From assembly GCF_001038425.2 (NCBI RefSeq), contig NZ_LDPV02000036.1:62001-126000 (forward strand): a stretch of 64,000 nucleotides of DNA, in the 5' to 3' direction. This DNA is from Ornithinibacillus contaminans. GTDB taxonomy: Bacteria; Bacillota; Bacilli; Bacillales; Amphibacillaceae. A model generated the notes under the pieces. The model did no database searches. It worked only from the letters and a program-made list of their open reading frames with translations, and had not been told where the DNA came from. Positions within the stretch are counted from its first letter, which is position 1. The number at the start of each line of letters is the position of its first letter. Made by a program: the position numbers and the translations under genes. Positions 16,017-26,237 of the stretch are shown here, one piece after another.

Positions 16017-17786
16017 TTAACTTTCTTTATTCTGCGGAAGTTTAAAATGAAATGTCGTTCCAACTTGTAACTTACTTTTGACGGTAATCGTACCATTATG
16101 TGATGTTACGATATTTTTAGCAATCGATAGTCCAAGACCTGTTCCTTTTACATGCTTCTGCCTTGTACGTGATTTATCCGCCTTGTAAAATCGTTCAAAT
16201 ACAAATGGTAAATCATCTTCAGGTATTCCACTTCCACTATCTTCAATCGATACTTCAAATGCCGCTGGATCATTATGTACATGTACTTTTACAAATCCAC
16301 CTTGATTCGTATGGCGGATTGCATTATCAATCAAGTTGGTAAATACTTGTTCCATTCGATCCGGGTCAAAACACGCATAGGATTCGGTAATGTTGTTCAC
16401 CAACATAAATTCAATCTCATTTTCATCAGCAATCCCTTTAAATTTACGATAAATGCGTTCTACATATGGTGTGATCTCAACTTTTTCAAGTTTAAGTGAC
16501 AAATGCCCTGCTTCCATACTAGCTAAATCAAGTAGTTCGTTTACAAGTCGACTTAAACGCAGTGATTCCTCGTAAATAATTTGTGCTAATTCATTTTTCT
16601 CTTCTTTTGATTCGGCGATATCATCAACGATAGCCTCACTATAGCCTTGTAGCATTGATATCGGTGTTCGTAATTCATGTGAAACATTGGCAATAAAATC
16701 TTTCCGCAACTTGTCTAATCGACGTTCTTCTGTCATATCACGCATTACGGCCACTGCACCACGAATATAAGCTTGATCATATAATGGTGTCATAATCATT
16801 ACCCAGGTCCGACCCTGTATGCTTATTTCCTCTAATACTTCTTTTTCCCCATCAATTACGGCTTGCAGCAGCTCATAAAGTTCATTGGGAAGCTTTTGTT
16901 TGCCATCAGACTGAACAATATTCTTCTCAAAATACCAATCTTCAATAAATCGCTCGGCAGGTCCATTGGTCGCAATAATATCCCCGTTGCGACTTAATGT
17001 AATAACACCATCTGCCATGGAATTAACAATACTTGATAGTTGCTCCTTCTCCTGTCTTAAGGCGTTAATATGAAACTTAAGCTGTCTACCCATATGATTA
17101 AACGCCATAGCTAGTTCGCCAATTTCATCATGTGTTAAGATAGGTACCTTCGTATTAAACTCGCCTCTTGTTAAATCAAAGGCAGCCTCACGCATCTTAA
17201 TTAATGGTGATGTAATACGAGTAGATAAAAAGAACGCAAATATCGTCGTTAATACTATTGCAACACCAGCAGCTCCTAAAATAATTTTCGTCGTTTCAGA
17301 TTTTGTTTTATCTACTACCGACAGTGACTGGTAAACCAATACAGCTGCATCTGTGTTTGGTACTGAAATACCAACAAGCATTACCCCTAAGTCTTGATTA
17401 GGAATTTGAATTTGTTTTTTTACTGGCTCTGTATTTGTCAATACTTCAGAAATGGCCGAATTATCCATAAACCATTCTTCATTTAAATTGGATAATTCTA
17501 CATCTTCCGTATCAGAAGCCCATGTTGTCCCATCAGAAAAAACAATCAGAACTTTACTTTGTGGGTCTTTTACTCGATCAGTTGTTTCGTAAATAAGTGA
17601 ATTGTCTTCGTGATTTTCTACCATGACCGATAGCTTGATGGCAGTTTGTGCCAAATCTTCTTCTGCTTCTTGGATATGAAAGTTCTCGAAGAATTCTAAT
17701 AGAAAAATTGTCAGTACAAATAATACAAAAGAAACTAGCAACATAATTGTCACTGCTAGTTTCCCAACAACACTACGCCAAAACAT
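16017..17786 (-). CDS. resE: Sensor histidine kinase ResE
   Basis: A 589-residue membrane histidine kinase of the ResDE system that controls anaerobic and nitrate/nitric-oxide respiration genes. Two transmembrane helices (about 8-30 and 168-188) flank an extracytoplasmic domain. HAMP (about 190-240), a PAS domain (about 250-350), HisKA with His370 in NVSHELRTP, and a GHKL ATPase domain (DNAIRHT, GSGIP, GTGLGLSIAKNI) follow. It overlaps resD by one base (TAATG), so it is translationally coupled. All kinase motifs are intact. It is the last gene of the res cluster. Confidence 0.95.
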   Translation of the reverse strand: MFWRSVVGKLAVTIMLLVSFVLFVLTIFLLEFFENFHIQEAEEDLAQTAIKLSVMVENHEDNSLIYETTDRVKDPQSKVLIVFSDGTTWASDTEDVELSNLNEEWFMDNSAISEVLTNTEPVKKQIQIPNQDLGVMLVGISVPNTDAAVLVYQSLSVVDKTKSETTKIILGAAGVAIVLTTIFAFFLSTRITSPLIKMREAAFDLTRGEFNTKVPILTHDEIGELAMAFNHMGRQLKFHINALRQEKEQLSSIVNSMADGVITLSRNGDIIATNGPAERFIEDWYFEKNIVQSDGKQKLPNELYELLQAVIDGEKEVLEEISIQGRTWVMIMTPLYDQAYIRGAVAVMRDMTEERRLDKLRKDFIANVSHELRTPISMLQGYSEAIVDDIAESKEEKNELAQIIYEESLRLSRLVNELLDLASMEAGHLSLKLEKVEITPYVERIYRKFKGIADENEIEFMLVNNITESYACFDPDRMEQVFTNLIDNAIRHTNQGGFVKVHVHNDPAAFEVSIEDSGSGIPEDDLPFVFERFYKADKSRTRQKHVKGTGLGLSIAKNIVTSHNGTITVKSKLQVGTTFHFKLPQNKES

Positions 17787-18502
17787 TATTCATCATCTAC
17801 CTCAAACTTGTATCCAACTCCCCAAACCGTAACAATCATTTTTGCGGCTTCTTTGGAAACATTATTTAATTTTTCTCGTAAACGTTTAACATGTGTATCA
17901 ACAGTGCGCAAATCACCAAAAAATTCATATTGCCAAACATCTTTTAGTAATTGTTCTCGGTTAAACACTTTATCTGGCGATTTAGCTAGATAGCATAATA
18001 ATTCATATTCCTTAGGTGTTAAGCCTACCTCTTGCCCATCTGCTGTTACGCGATGTGCATCATAATCAATTGTAATATGTGGGAACACTAATAAGTCTTT
18101 CGTTTGTCCATTTACTTCACCATATCCTTTTGTAGCTGTTCTTCTTAACAATGCTTTCACACGAAGAACAACCTCGCGAGGGCTAAATGGCTTAACGATA
18201 TAATCATCAGTGCCAACTTCAAATCCTTGTACTCGATTTGTCTCCTCACCCTTAGCGGTAAGCATAATAACAGGTGTGTTTTTTTCTTTTCGTAATTCCT
18301 GACAAACCTCAATACCATCCATTTCTGGCATCATAATGTCTAACAGTATGACATCATATTCATTGTGCAGTGCTAGTTCTAGTCCTTCAACACCATTTTC
18401 TGCTTCTTCAACTATAAATTCTTCACGTTCTAAATACATCCGAATTAAGCGGCGGATTCTTTCTTCATCATCAACTACAAGTACCTTTGCACTTTTATTC
18501 AT
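17786..18502 (-). CDS. resD: Response regulator ResD
   Basis: A 238-residue OmpR/PhoB-type regulator. The receiver domain has the acidic pocket DDEE near residues 11-14, the phosphorylated Asp55 in DVILLDIMMPE and the conserved Lys in DDYIVKPF. The winged-helix DNA-binding domain ends with VDTHVKRLREKL and VWGVGYKFE. ResD with ResE activates genes for respiration under low oxygen in B. subtilis. It is separated from resC by about 140 nt, so it may have its own promoter, and it is coupled to resE. Confidence 0.96.
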   Translation of the reverse strand: MNKSAKVLVVDDEERIRRLIRMYLEREEFIVEEAENGVEGLELALHNEYDVILLDIMMPEMDGIEVCQELRKEKNTPVIMLTAKGEETNRVQGFEVGTDDYIVKPFSPREVVLRVKALLRRTATKGYGEVNGQTKDLLVFPHITIDYDAHRVTADGQEVGLTPKEYELLCYLAKSPDKVFNREQLLKDVWQYEFFGDLRTVDTHVKRLREKLNNVSKEAAKMIVTVWGVGYKFEVDDE

Positions 18503-18640
18503 TGATATGCTCCCCCTTCAAAAAATTCAACTATATATAATATAGGAATCTACATACTAGTTCCAAGTATATACCATGTAATTAAAAAAGCATAAGAAAA
18601 CACAACAAAAAAGCGAGTATGTCATGTCTTCTTATACTTG

Positions 18641-19834
18641 TTATGCGTAGGAATGAAGTCCAGCTAATACAAGATTTACTACAATTAAATTAAACATAAT
18701 AATAGCAAACCCAACAACAGCTAGCCATGCAGAACGCTCTCCATGCCATCCTCTAGAAAGTCTAAGGTGTAGGTATGCCGCATAAAAGAACCAAGTAATA
18801 AGTGCCCAAACTTCTTTTGGATCCCAACCCCAAAAGCGATCCCAGGCTATTTGTGCCCAGATAGAGGCAAAGATTAAGCCACCTAAGGTAAATACAGGGA
18901 ATCCAATTGCAACAGCCCGGTAATTGATTTCGTCTACTAAATCAGGATTAACGTTCTTCAGTAATGGTTGAATCGCTGCTCCAACTCGCTTCCGAAGTAG
19001 TAAACGAACTAATCCATAAATGATACTACCAACTAAAAACGACCAAATAACGGTGTTGAATTTTTTACCGGCATCAGCACCATGCATCCATGCAGGAGTA
19101 TCAAATAATGGCTGCATAACGTTTTCAGTTAACAATGTCCCATCATTAGGAGCAGCAATAGCTGGTAACGTATATTCACTCGTTAATGTTTTATTACTTA
19201 GTTCATACTCAAAGCTCGCACTATAACCCATCGCATTAAAGACTGAAGTACTTACGATAAAGCCAATGAATAAAAATAAAGAATAGATTACTATTTCTAA
19301 TGATATCGTTCGTGCACTACGTACAGATTGATCAACCTGTCTTACCAGATAGATTAATCCTGCAACAAAACTTATAAATAATATACCTTGGCCTAATGCA
19401 ACAGTAGAGACATGGATTGCTAACCAATGACTTTGTAGAGAAGGTACTAAAGGTGCTACCTCTCTAGAAAACATGCTAGCATAAGCAATAATAATCATTG
19501 CAATTGGTAAAGCAAACAGTCCCAATACACTTAGCTTATAGATAAAGTAAATAATGATAAAAGCAAAAACTAAACACATCCCCAGGAAGGTTGTAAATTC
19601 AAACAAATTACTAACAGGAGCATGTCCGGCTGCCATCCACCTGGTAATAAAATAGGTCAGCTGGGCGATAAACCCTATTATCGTAAGGGTTATCGCAATT
19701 TTACCAGCAAATCCTCTTTTCGATTTGTCGCTAGTCTTATCTTTTATCGTTGCACCAAAGAATAAAGTTGCAACTAAATATAAAATAAACGCAGTAAATA
19801 ACGCCGTACTACTAGTACTTAATAAACTCTCCAT
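18641..19834 (-). CDS. resC: Cytochrome c biogenesis protein ResC (CcsA/CcsB family)
   Basis: A 397-residue polytopic membrane protein of system II cytochrome c maturation. With ResB it moves heme across the membrane and attaches it to apocytochromes. The tryptophan-rich heme-handling motif [14 protein letters not shown] is near the C-terminus, with conserved histidines in the flanking periplasmic loops ([16 protein letters not shown] and [15 protein letters not shown]). It follows resB by 20 nt in the same orientation. The length is normal. Confidence 0.95.
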   Translation of the reverse strand: MESLLSTSSTALFTAFILYLVATLFFGATIKDKTSDKSKRGFAGKIAITLTIIGFIAQLTYFITRWMAAGHAPVSNLFEFTTFLGMCLVFAFIIIYFIYKLSVLGLFALPIAMIIIAYASMFSREVAPLVPSLQSHWLAIHVSTVALGQGILFISFVAGLIYLVRQVDQSVRSARTISLEIVIYSLFLFIGFIVSTSVFNAMGYSASFEYELSNKTLTSEYTLPAIAAPNDGTLLTENVMQPLFDTPAWMHGADAGKKFNTVIWSFLVGSIIYGLVRLLLRKRVGAAIQPLLKNVNPDLVDEINYRAVAIGFPVFTLGGLIFASIWAQIAWDRFWGWDPKEVWALITWFFYAAYLHLRLSRGWHGERSAWLAVVGFAIIMFNLIVVNLVLAGLHSYA

Positions 19835-19854
19835 GAGCTTCCTCCTTCAACACC

Positions 19855-21573
19855 TTACTTCTCTTCATTTTGATCTTCTACCATCACTATCGAAGTTCCA
19901 GCGATAGCTTTCTCAATATCTTTCTTTAACCCAAACCAGTTTTTATTAGTATGTCCTGCTAATAATACATTTCTACCTTTTGGATGAATCCATATTCTAC
20001 GATGTTGCCAGTACATCCCCTGGATAACTCCTAGCATGAAGATAATTGCACCAATGGCAAAAATCGGAATTGTTAAATCTCGTCTTACAGTAAGACCACT
20101 TTTTCGGTCAAAATCAATTGAATCAATTAAAATACGATATTGGTTTTCGCCTGTTGGATCAACAGAAGGAGCAAATGAGCCAATCACATTTCCCATTGGT
20201 TGTAACTCAACTACAGAGGTATCAATACCTAAATCTTCTGCCGCACCAATTACATCACCAACAAAACTAATCTCGTAGTCTTCACTTTCTGGTGGAAAAA
20301 GATTAAACACAAATGCTGGATTGTTAGAATCCTTTGTAATGGATTTAACTCCGTCATCTGTTATTTGATAATCTGGATAGTACTCTGCCACATCAATTTT
20401 AAAGCCATTATCTAATTCATAGGTTGATTGCGGATCAAATAAATCAATGGTAAATTCACCAATTGCATCTGCTTCTGGGTCGTTCATTTCATAGACTCTA
20501 AAGGTCATCTTTGAGAATTCATTTAATTGATATCCTTGTTGATAAAGAGCATATCCATCGAGCTTCAGTGGTGCATTCATGCGAATTTCTGCTTCTGTAA
20601 CTTTTTCCATTTCGGTTTCAGCACCAATAACTTCCGAATTCTTTGGCCGGTAGATAACGACATTACTTTGGAAATTACTCGGAACAATAACCCCTTCTTT
20701 TTCTAGAGCATCTTTAAACCGCTCATCATTTTGATCATAGGTCTCTAGGATAAACGCTTTGTTTTCGATGTAGTATTCTCCATCTGTACCTGGGATTACC
20801 TTAAGCTCCCCTTCACGTACCCAGACATAATCATCTAAATACATTAATGGTGTCGTTCGTAATAATGCAGCTAACAGAATGATAATTAGACCGATATGAT
20901 TCACATACGGACCCCATCTAGAAAATCTACCCTTTTCTGCTACAACATGTCCATCTTCTTCTTTTATACGGTACCGTTGTTTTCGTAACCGTTCTTTAAC
21001 GATATCTAAATCATTCACGTCAGCGTTTTCACTTTCACTGTAGTAACGCTGGCGGTTGATAAATGACTCATGACGCTTCGGCTTTTGTCTTCTTAATGCT
21101 TTATATAATGGAATAAATCGATCAAGACTACATACAACAAGTGAAATACCAATAAGGGCAATTACAATCAAGTACCACCAGGAAGCGTATAAATTATGAA
21201 AGCCTAATTGATAAAAGATTTTACCGAAAATACCATATGTCTCCGGATAAAATATTGCCGGATCCCTTGATATGGCCTCGGCTGGTATATATTGTTCCTG
21301 TGGTAGTAAAGTTCCTATACCTGACGCGATCAATGCAATCAGGATTAACCAAACACCTACCTTAACCGAAGAAAAGAAGTTCCATATTTTATCAACGATT
21401 GTTTTGTTGTATGTTTTTGACCTTCTTGCACTACCCTCATATCGCATATTCAGTAATTTCTTTGTATCATTACCGTCAATATGCTGATTCATTTCAATTG
21501 GCTTACCACACGCTTCACAGAGTACTGTTCCTTCTGGATTCACGTGTCCACATTCACATTTAATATGATTCAT
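19855..21573 (-). CDS. resB: Cytochrome c biogenesis protein ResB
   Basis: A 572-residue membrane protein, the partner of ResC in system II heme delivery. The first 30 residues carry a small zinc-ribbon-like module (CECGH...CEACG), an extension typical of Bacillus ResB. Transmembrane segments follow at about 70-90, 130-150 and 215-235. A large extracytoplasmic domain comes next, and a last helix lies near residue 515. It begins 19 nt after resA. All expected parts are present. Confidence 0.94.
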   Translation of the reverse strand: MNHIKCECGHVNPEGTVLCEACGKPIEMNQHIDGNDTKKLLNMRYEGSARRSKTYNKTIVDKIWNFFSSVKVGVWLILIALIASGIGTLLPQEQYIPAEAISRDPAIFYPETYGIFGKIFYQLGFHNLYASWWYLIVIALIGISLVVCSLDRFIPLYKALRRQKPKRHESFINRQRYYSESENADVNDLDIVKERLRKQRYRIKEEDGHVVAEKGRFSRWGPYVNHIGLIIILLAALLRTTPLMYLDDYVWVREGELKVIPGTDGEYYIENKAFILETYDQNDERFKDALEKEGVIVPSNFQSNVVIYRPKNSEVIGAETEMEKVTEAEIRMNAPLKLDGYALYQQGYQLNEFSKMTFRVYEMNDPEADAIGEFTIDLFDPQSTYELDNGFKIDVAEYYPDYQITDDGVKSITKDSNNPAFVFNLFPPESEDYEISFVGDVIGAAEDLGIDTSVVELQPMGNVIGSFAPSVDPTGENQYRILIDSIDFDRKSGLTVRRDLTIPIFAIGAIIFMLGVIQGMYWQHRRIWIHPKGRNVLLAGHTNKNWFGLKKDIEKAIAGTSIVMVEDQNEEK

Positions 21574-21592
21574 TACTATCCCTCACTGATAA

Positions 21593-22168
21593 TTATGATT
21601 CTGGACGAATTTGCTCTAAATATCCTTCTAATCGTTCAAGCGTTAACGGTCCTTCCACTATTTCCACTATCTCTCCATCAGGATTAATAAAAAATGTACT
21701 CGGTATCGGCCCGATTTTATATAAATCACGAATTTGGTCCTTTGTGTCACGCGGTACTGGGAAAGTTAGTTCATATTTATCAATGAAACGATCAACAACT
21801 AATTCTGTTGTATCAAGATTCACTGCAACTATTTCTACCCCTTTTTGTTGATATTCTGGGTATACTTTTTGCATATATGGCATTTCTGCTTTACAAGGCT
21901 CACACCAAGTTCCCCAAAAGTTTAACATGACGCCTTTTCCACGAAAATCACTTAAACGTATGGTCTCTAAATCATTATTGTTATTTATTTGTGCTAATTG
22001 AAAATCTGGTGCTTGATCCCCTATGTCATAAATCGTTTTATCCTTCGATAAATTTACAACCAAGGCATAGACAACAGCTAATATTAGTAAACTTAAGATT
22101 ATAGAACGGAAAATCAAACGGTTTTTCTTCTTTTTTGATTTGGTTACCTTTGCTTGCTCAACACGCAC
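21593..22168 (-). CDS. resA: Thiol-disulfide oxidoreductase ResA
   Basis: A 191-residue membrane-anchored thioredoxin-like protein that reduces the CxxCH disulfides of apocytochrome c before heme attachment. The N-terminal anchor is followed by an extracytoplasmic thioredoxin fold with the CEPC active site in WGTWCEPCKAEMP, the ResA-type motif. The start is placed at a GTG (22168), because GGGGAG 8 nt upstream fits it. A GTG three codons earlier overlaps that ribosome-binding site and cannot use it. It is the first gene of the res cluster, after rluB. Confidence 0.93.
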   Translation of the reverse strand: MRVEQAKVTKSKKKKNRLIFRSIILSLLILAVVYALVVNLSKDKTIYDIGDQAPDFQLAQINNNNDLETIRLSDFRGKGVMLNFWGTWCEPCKAEMPYMQKVYPEYQQKGVEIVAVNLDTTELVVDRFIDKYELTFPVPRDTKDQIRDLYKIGPIPSTFFINPDGEIVEIVEGPLTLERLEGYLEQIRPES

Positions 22169-22218
22169 TAACACCACTCCCCGCCCAATTATACCATTTA
22201 TTGGAGAAGAAAATTTGT

Positions 22219-22962
22219 CTAATCTTCAACAATTTTAGAAGCAAGATTACGCATTTGCTTTACTTCCTTTGGATTAAGCTTACGATACTCTCCTGCTCTC
22301 AACCCATCTAATGTGAGTAAGCCATACCGCTCTCGTTTCAATTTTAATACCGGAAATCCTACCTGTTCCATCATGCGTCTTACATGTCTGTTTTTCCCTT
22401 CCCGTAATGTTAGCTCGAGAATGGTCGTATTTTTCTTTTTGTCTGTAGAAATAACCTGGTAGTTAATAGCTTTAAGTAATTCACCTTTATCCTTTACACC
22501 TTTTCGCAATCGCGCTAAATCCATTTTTGAAGGAATACCTTTTATCTTCGCTACATATCCCTTTTCGACTCCGTATTTCGGATGCATCACTAAATTTGCA
22601 AACTCCCCATCATTCGTTAGGAGTAAAAGGCCTGATGAATCATAATCTAATCTACCAATTGGATAAATTCTCTCCTCTATTTCTGGAAAGAAGTCGGTTA
22701 CAACTTTTCTTCCTTTATCATCCGATACACTGGATATAACGCCTCTTGGCTTGTAAAATGCATAATAAACCGGTGGCTCTTTGACTAGTTGAACACCATC
22801 CACCTCAATGATATCATCTGGGGAAACCTTGGTACCTAATTCGGTTACAACCTTACCATTTACTTTTACTTTCCCTGCTTCGATAAGTCCCTCTGCCTTT
22901 CTTCTTGATGTTATACCGCTTTGCGCAATAACCTTCTGCAGACGTTCGTATGTATTTGTCAT
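22219..22962 (-). CDS. rluB: 23S rRNA pseudouridine synthase RluB
   Basis: A 247-residue pseudouridine synthase of the RsuA/RluB family that acts on 23S rRNA near the peptidyl transferase centre. An N-terminal S4 RNA-binding domain (about residues 4-60) is followed by the catalytic domain with IGRLDYDSSGLLLLTNDG, where the Asp is catalytic. The start is at the ATG preceded by GGTGAT, giving a product beginning MTNTYERLQKV; a longer upstream version has no proper site. It lies between spmB and resA as in B. subtilis (ypuL). Confidence 0.93.
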   Translation of the reverse strand: MTNTYERLQKVIAQSGITSRRKAEGLIEAGKVKVNGKVVTELGTKVSPDDIIEVDGVQLVKEPPVYYAFYKPRGVISSVSDDKGRKVVTDFFPEIEERIYPIGRLDYDSSGLLLLTNDGEFANLVMHPKYGVEKGYVAKIKGIPSKMDLARLRKGVKDKGELLKAINYQVISTDKKKNTTILELTLREGKNRHVRRMMEQVGFPVLKLKRERYGLLTLDGLRAGEYRKLNPKEVKQMRNLASKIVED

Positions 22963-23151
22963 ATTATCACCATTAATCCCTATCTCTGTTATGTTTACTG
23001 CCATTAAAATAGCGATAACCTTACGTTACCTTAAAATAATGTCAGATTCCCATCAAGTTTGAAAAAATAAGTGTGGAACTTTTAAGTAACCCACAATCGT
23101 ATACGTGCTTGATGATTGTTATTATAACACTTAAAGCCATATTTACAAAAA

Positions 23152-23180
23152 TAAGAGAACAGATCGAAATCTGTTCTCTT
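23152..23180 (-). terminator. Rho-independent terminator after spmB with a UUCG loop
   Basis: On the minus strand, AAGAGAACAGAT pairs perfectly with ATCTGTTCTCTT around a TTCG tetraloop, followed by ATTTTTG. Its upper edge overlaps the spmB stop codon. It ends the spmA-spmB or dacB-spm transcript. Confidence 0.9.
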
Positions 23181-23709
23181 AACCAAATACTAATGTAACA
23201 ATAATGATTGCTGAAATAATTCCAATTAAGTCAGCCAGCAATCCGACCTTTAATGAATACCCCATTTTTCTAATACCAACTGCACCAAAGTATACCGTTA
23301 AGATATATAAGGTTGTGTCGGTACTTCCCTGCATCGTAGAGGCTAATCGACCAATAAACGAATCAGGTCCGTGGGTTGCGATTAATTCACTCGTTATTCC
23401 GAGTGCCGCAGAACCCGAAATCGGCTTGACAAGTGCTAACGGTACAATTTCTGGTGGAACACCGACATATAATAAGATTGGAGAAATCAAGCCAATAATT
23501 GCATCGAGTGCTCCTGAGCTTCGAAATATAGCAATAGCAACAATCATTCCTACTAAAAAAGGAAGTAAAGAAAATGCCATACTAACACCTTCTTTTCCTC
23601 CTTCAACAAACAATTCATATGTCGGTACTTTTCGCCAGGAGGCAACCAATAAAACAACTAGAATAAACACTGGTATTATCCATATACTTACTTGTGCAAT
23701 TACCCCCAT
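23179..23709 (-). CDS. spmB: Spore maturation protein SpmB
   Basis: A 176-residue membrane protein required with SpmA for normal dehydration and heat resistance of the spore core. Conserved family stretches LLPFLVGMIVAIAIFR and VKPISGSAALGI are present, and the length is about that of B. subtilis SpmB (178). The start is at 23709 with GGAGG upstream, 1 nt past the spmA stop. The three genes dacB-spmA-spmB form an operon in B. subtilis, expressed in the mother cell. Confidence 0.93.
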   Translation of the reverse strand: MGVIAQVSIWIIPVFILVVLLVASWRKVPTYELFVEGGKEGVSMAFSLLPFLVGMIVAIAIFRSSGALDAIIGLISPILLYVGVPPEIVPLALVKPISGSAALGITSELIATHGPDSFIGRLASTMQGSTDTTLYILTVYFGAVGIRKMGYSLKVGLLADLIGIISAIIIVTLVFG

Positions 23710-23710
23710 G

Positions 23711-24295
23711 TTATTTCCTCCATACACTCCGATAATAAAATATCCGGTCAATGATAATGGCACTTAAGGTAGAAGCTATAGTTGCTAGAATCGTAGTCCC
23801 TACTATCTCAGTAGGGGCAGCAGAATCATATTGCATTCGTATAGCAATTACTGTGGTAGGAATAATAGTTAAACTAGAGGTATTGATTGCTAGAAAAGTA
23901 ATCATCGACCTTGATGCTGTATCAGAACCGCTTAGTTGCTTCATCTGCTCCATTGCCTTTATTCCCATCGGTGTAGCAGCGTTACCGAGCCCAAAAATGT
24001 TAGCTGTTATATTGGATAAAATATAACCTATTGCAGGATGATCCTTAGGAATATCTGGAAATAACCGTTCCACAATAGGTCGAAATAGTTTCGCAAGGAC
24101 GGCTAAAATACCAGCTTCTTCTGCAATTCTCATGATTCCTAACCAAAAGACTAAGACACTAATTAACCCAATAGATAACGTAACAGCTTCGTCCGTACTT
24201 TCAAAGATCGCTTTATTCACTTCATCCATCGTGCCATTAAACATTGCATATATGATTCCAATAATCGCCATAAATGCCCAGATTAGATTAACCAT
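23711..24295 (-). CDS. spmA: Spore maturation protein SpmA
   Basis: A 194-residue polytopic protein, the partner of SpmB. It begins MVNLIWAFMAIIGI and contains the conserved AIGYILSNITANIFGLGNAA block that defines the nucleoside-recognition-type (Gate) fold shared by SpmA and SpmB. It is 1 nt from dacB upstream and 1 nt from spmB downstream, so expression is tightly coupled. The exact transported molecule, if any, is unknown in the literature. Confidence 0.94.
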   Translation of the reverse strand: MVNLIWAFMAIIGIIYAMFNGTMDEVNKAIFESTDEAVTLSIGLISVLVFWLGIMRIAEEAGILAVLAKLFRPIVERLFPDIPKDHPAIGYILSNITANIFGLGNAATPMGIKAMEQMKQLSGSDTASRSMITFLAINTSSLTIIPTTVIAIRMQYDSAAPTEIVGTTILATIASTLSAIIIDRIFYYRSVWRK

Positions 24296-24296
24296 A

Positions 24297-25409
24297 TTAG
24301 CTCATCCTAAAAATTTGTTTAAAAACGGCTATGATGTCAGCGAAAAAATTGGATTTTTGCTCTGGCTTATCAGCTTGAAATATTGCAACTTCAGCTATTG
24401 GACTATCATCTAAAACATAAAACTGCTTTCCAACAATAGTTTTTTCAAATTCTTTGTGGAGCGGCTCAACAGGAACTACTTTACTAGTTACTTCTTCTTT
24501 TTCATTTTCAGTTAATGGATAAACAACATCTTCTGAGGTGAATCCCTTCACTTGTTCGCCAGAATGCAGAGGGACATTAATAATTCCTTTTTTTGATAAC
24601 GAATGCATATCATAGTTTTCAAACCCCCACTCAAATAGATTCATATGATCACGCCAATCATCTGGGGCATCTAACGTGACGACAATTAAATCCATTCCGT
24701 CTTTGGAAGCAGTTGACACAAGCGTTCTACCCGTTTGTTTCGTAAAGCCTGTTTTACCACCGGTACAATATTTATAAAAAACAGTTAGTAATTTATTTTT
24801 ATTACGCCAGCTATAGTCACGATTCTCCGATTTAAAGGATGTTGAACCAGTTATTTCAACAAACTGCTCATTATTCATGGCATAACGCATAAGGAGAGCC
24901 ATATCATAAGCTGAAGAATAATGAGTCTCGGAATCTAGTCCATGTGGATTATCAAAATGGGTATTGGTCATGCCTAACCATTTTGCTTTTTCATTCATTA
25001 AAAACACAAATCCTTCTTCACTGCCCCCCACATGTTCAGCAATAGTTACTGCGGCATCATTACCTGAACGTAGCATTAGGCCATAAACTAGATCTTCCAA
25101 TCGCATCTTTTCTCCCTGTTTTAAATAAATCGAAGAACCTTCCGTATAAACCGCTTCTTTACTCGCGGTAGCTAGTTCGCTCATCTTACCAGATTCTATC
25201 GCTATAATGGCCGTCATAATTTTCGTTATACTGGCGATGCTCTGTCTTTCATGTGCGCCCTTTTCAAACAAAATTCTACCAGTTGATTGTTCTAGTAATA
25301 CCGCATTATTTGCTGATACAGATGGTGTAGACGTAGCAGCATGTCCAACTATTGGAAAAAATAAACTTACCAACACAACAGATAATACCATCAAAATACA
25401 AACCCGCAT
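24297..25409 (-). CDS. dacB: D-alanyl-D-alanine carboxypeptidase DacB (PBP5*)
   Basis: A 370-residue penicillin-binding protein that trims pentapeptides in the spore cortex and sets its cross-linking. After a signal peptide the three active-site motifs are SITK (nucleophile Ser), SGN and KTG (in GGKTGFTK). A C-terminal PBP5_C-like domain and a membrane-proximal tail follow. The start is the ATG at 25409 with GGGAGG 7 nt upstream; an ATG 15 nt earlier overlaps the site. It leads the dacB-spmA-spmB operon. DacF at 34819 is its paralogue. Confidence 0.93.
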   Translation of the reverse strand: MRVCILMVLSVVLVSLFFPIVGHAATSTPSVSANNAVLLEQSTGRILFEKGAHERQSIASITKIMTAIIAIESGKMSELATASKEAVYTEGSSIYLKQGEKMRLEDLVYGLMLRSGNDAAVTIAEHVGGSEEGFVFLMNEKAKWLGMTNTHFDNPHGLDSETHYSSAYDMALLMRYAMNNEQFVEITGSTSFKSENRDYSWRNKNKLLTVFYKYCTGGKTGFTKQTGRTLVSTASKDGMDLIVVTLDAPDDWRDHMNLFEWGFENYDMHSLSKKGIINVPLHSGEQVKGFTSEDVVYPLTENEKEEVTSKVVPVEPLHKEFEKTIVGKQFYVLDDSPIAEVAIFQADKPEQKSNFFADIIAVFKQIFRMS

Positions 25410-25576
25410 TGTGTGTCCTCCCATTATGAAAAACGATATTCTCGGCTAATACTAGCCGTTGGATTACTCGTTATCGCAGTAAAAATATAAAAATTTTACT
25501 ATACATTTTATGTTTAGACGAGTTGATTATGCTAAAAAAACGTAGCATTATGTTAAATTCAAAAGTAGCCATAACC

Positions 25577-25625
25577 AAAAGAATAGCGAGTAACATCATC
25601 CGTTGATGACATTACTCACTATTCA
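25577..25625 (-). terminator. Rho-independent terminator after scpB
   Basis: On the minus strand, GAATAGTGAGTAATGTCATC and GATGATGTTACTCGCTATTC form a long, slightly imperfect stem with a short loop, followed by TTTTGG. It ends the scpA-scpB transcript. Confidence 0.85.
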
Positions 25626-25648
25626 TGTAGGTGTTACATTCTATTCGT

Positions 25649-26236
25649 TTATTGTTTAGTCGATTCTTCTAGCTCACTAAATCGATCAAAGAATAAATCA
25701 GCCTCTTCCTCTAGTTCATGTGCTTCCATATTCTCTGGTAATGGTGGTAATTCCTCTAATGAGGTTAACCCAAAATAAGTTAAAAAGTCTTTTGTCGTAC
25801 CGAATAATACCGGACGTCCAACTCCATCCTTCCGCCCGACTTCTTCTATTAGCGATCTAGCAAGAAGGGTTTGAACTGGTCGATCACTTTTCACACCACG
25901 AATATCATCAATTTCTGAGCGTGTAATCGGCTGTTGATAAGCAATTATCGCAAGCGTTTCTAAAGCTGCCTGTGACATTCTACTTGCATGTGGTGTTTCA
26001 AGTAGTTTTTTATAGTATTCACTATGCTCTGGTTTAGTTGTTAAATGGAACACATCATGTGATTGCATAATCATGATCCCACGACTAGTATGCTCGTAAT
26101 CATATTTCAATTCTTCAATTAAGTGTTCAACAGACTTAACCGAAATATCCATAATTTTTGCAAGCTCTTTGATGGTGATTCCTTCATCACCACAAGCAAA
26201 TAACAACCCTTCAACTATGGCTTTAACATTTTTCAT
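25649..26236 (-). CDS. scpB: Segregation and condensation protein ScpB
   Basis: A 195-residue kleisin-associated protein with two winged-helix domains. It joins ScpA and SMC in the condensin that organizes and separates the chromosome. The family core EALLFACGDEG-like stretch near the start and the ALETLAIIAYQQPITRSEID motif are present. The start is placed at 26236, one nt beyond the scpA stop, which matches ScpB N-termini; the in-frame ATGs further upstream lie inside scpA. The pair scpA-scpB is conserved. Confidence 0.94.
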   Translation of the reverse strand: MKNVKAIVEGLLFACGDEGITIKELAKIMDISVKSVEHLIEELKYDYEHTSRGIMIMQSHDVFHLTTKPEHSEYYKKLLETPHASRMSQAALETLAIIAYQQPITRSEIDDIRGVKSDRPVQTLLARSLIEEVGRKDGVGRPVLFGTTKDFLTYFGLTSLEELPPLPENMEAHELEEEADLFFDRFSELEESTKQ

Positions 26237-26237
26237 G

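Noticed and set aside
18603-18640. Terminator after resC
   Set aside because: A short stem (CAAGTAT/ATACTCG) with one mismatch and a large loop precedes a T-run; too weak to list.
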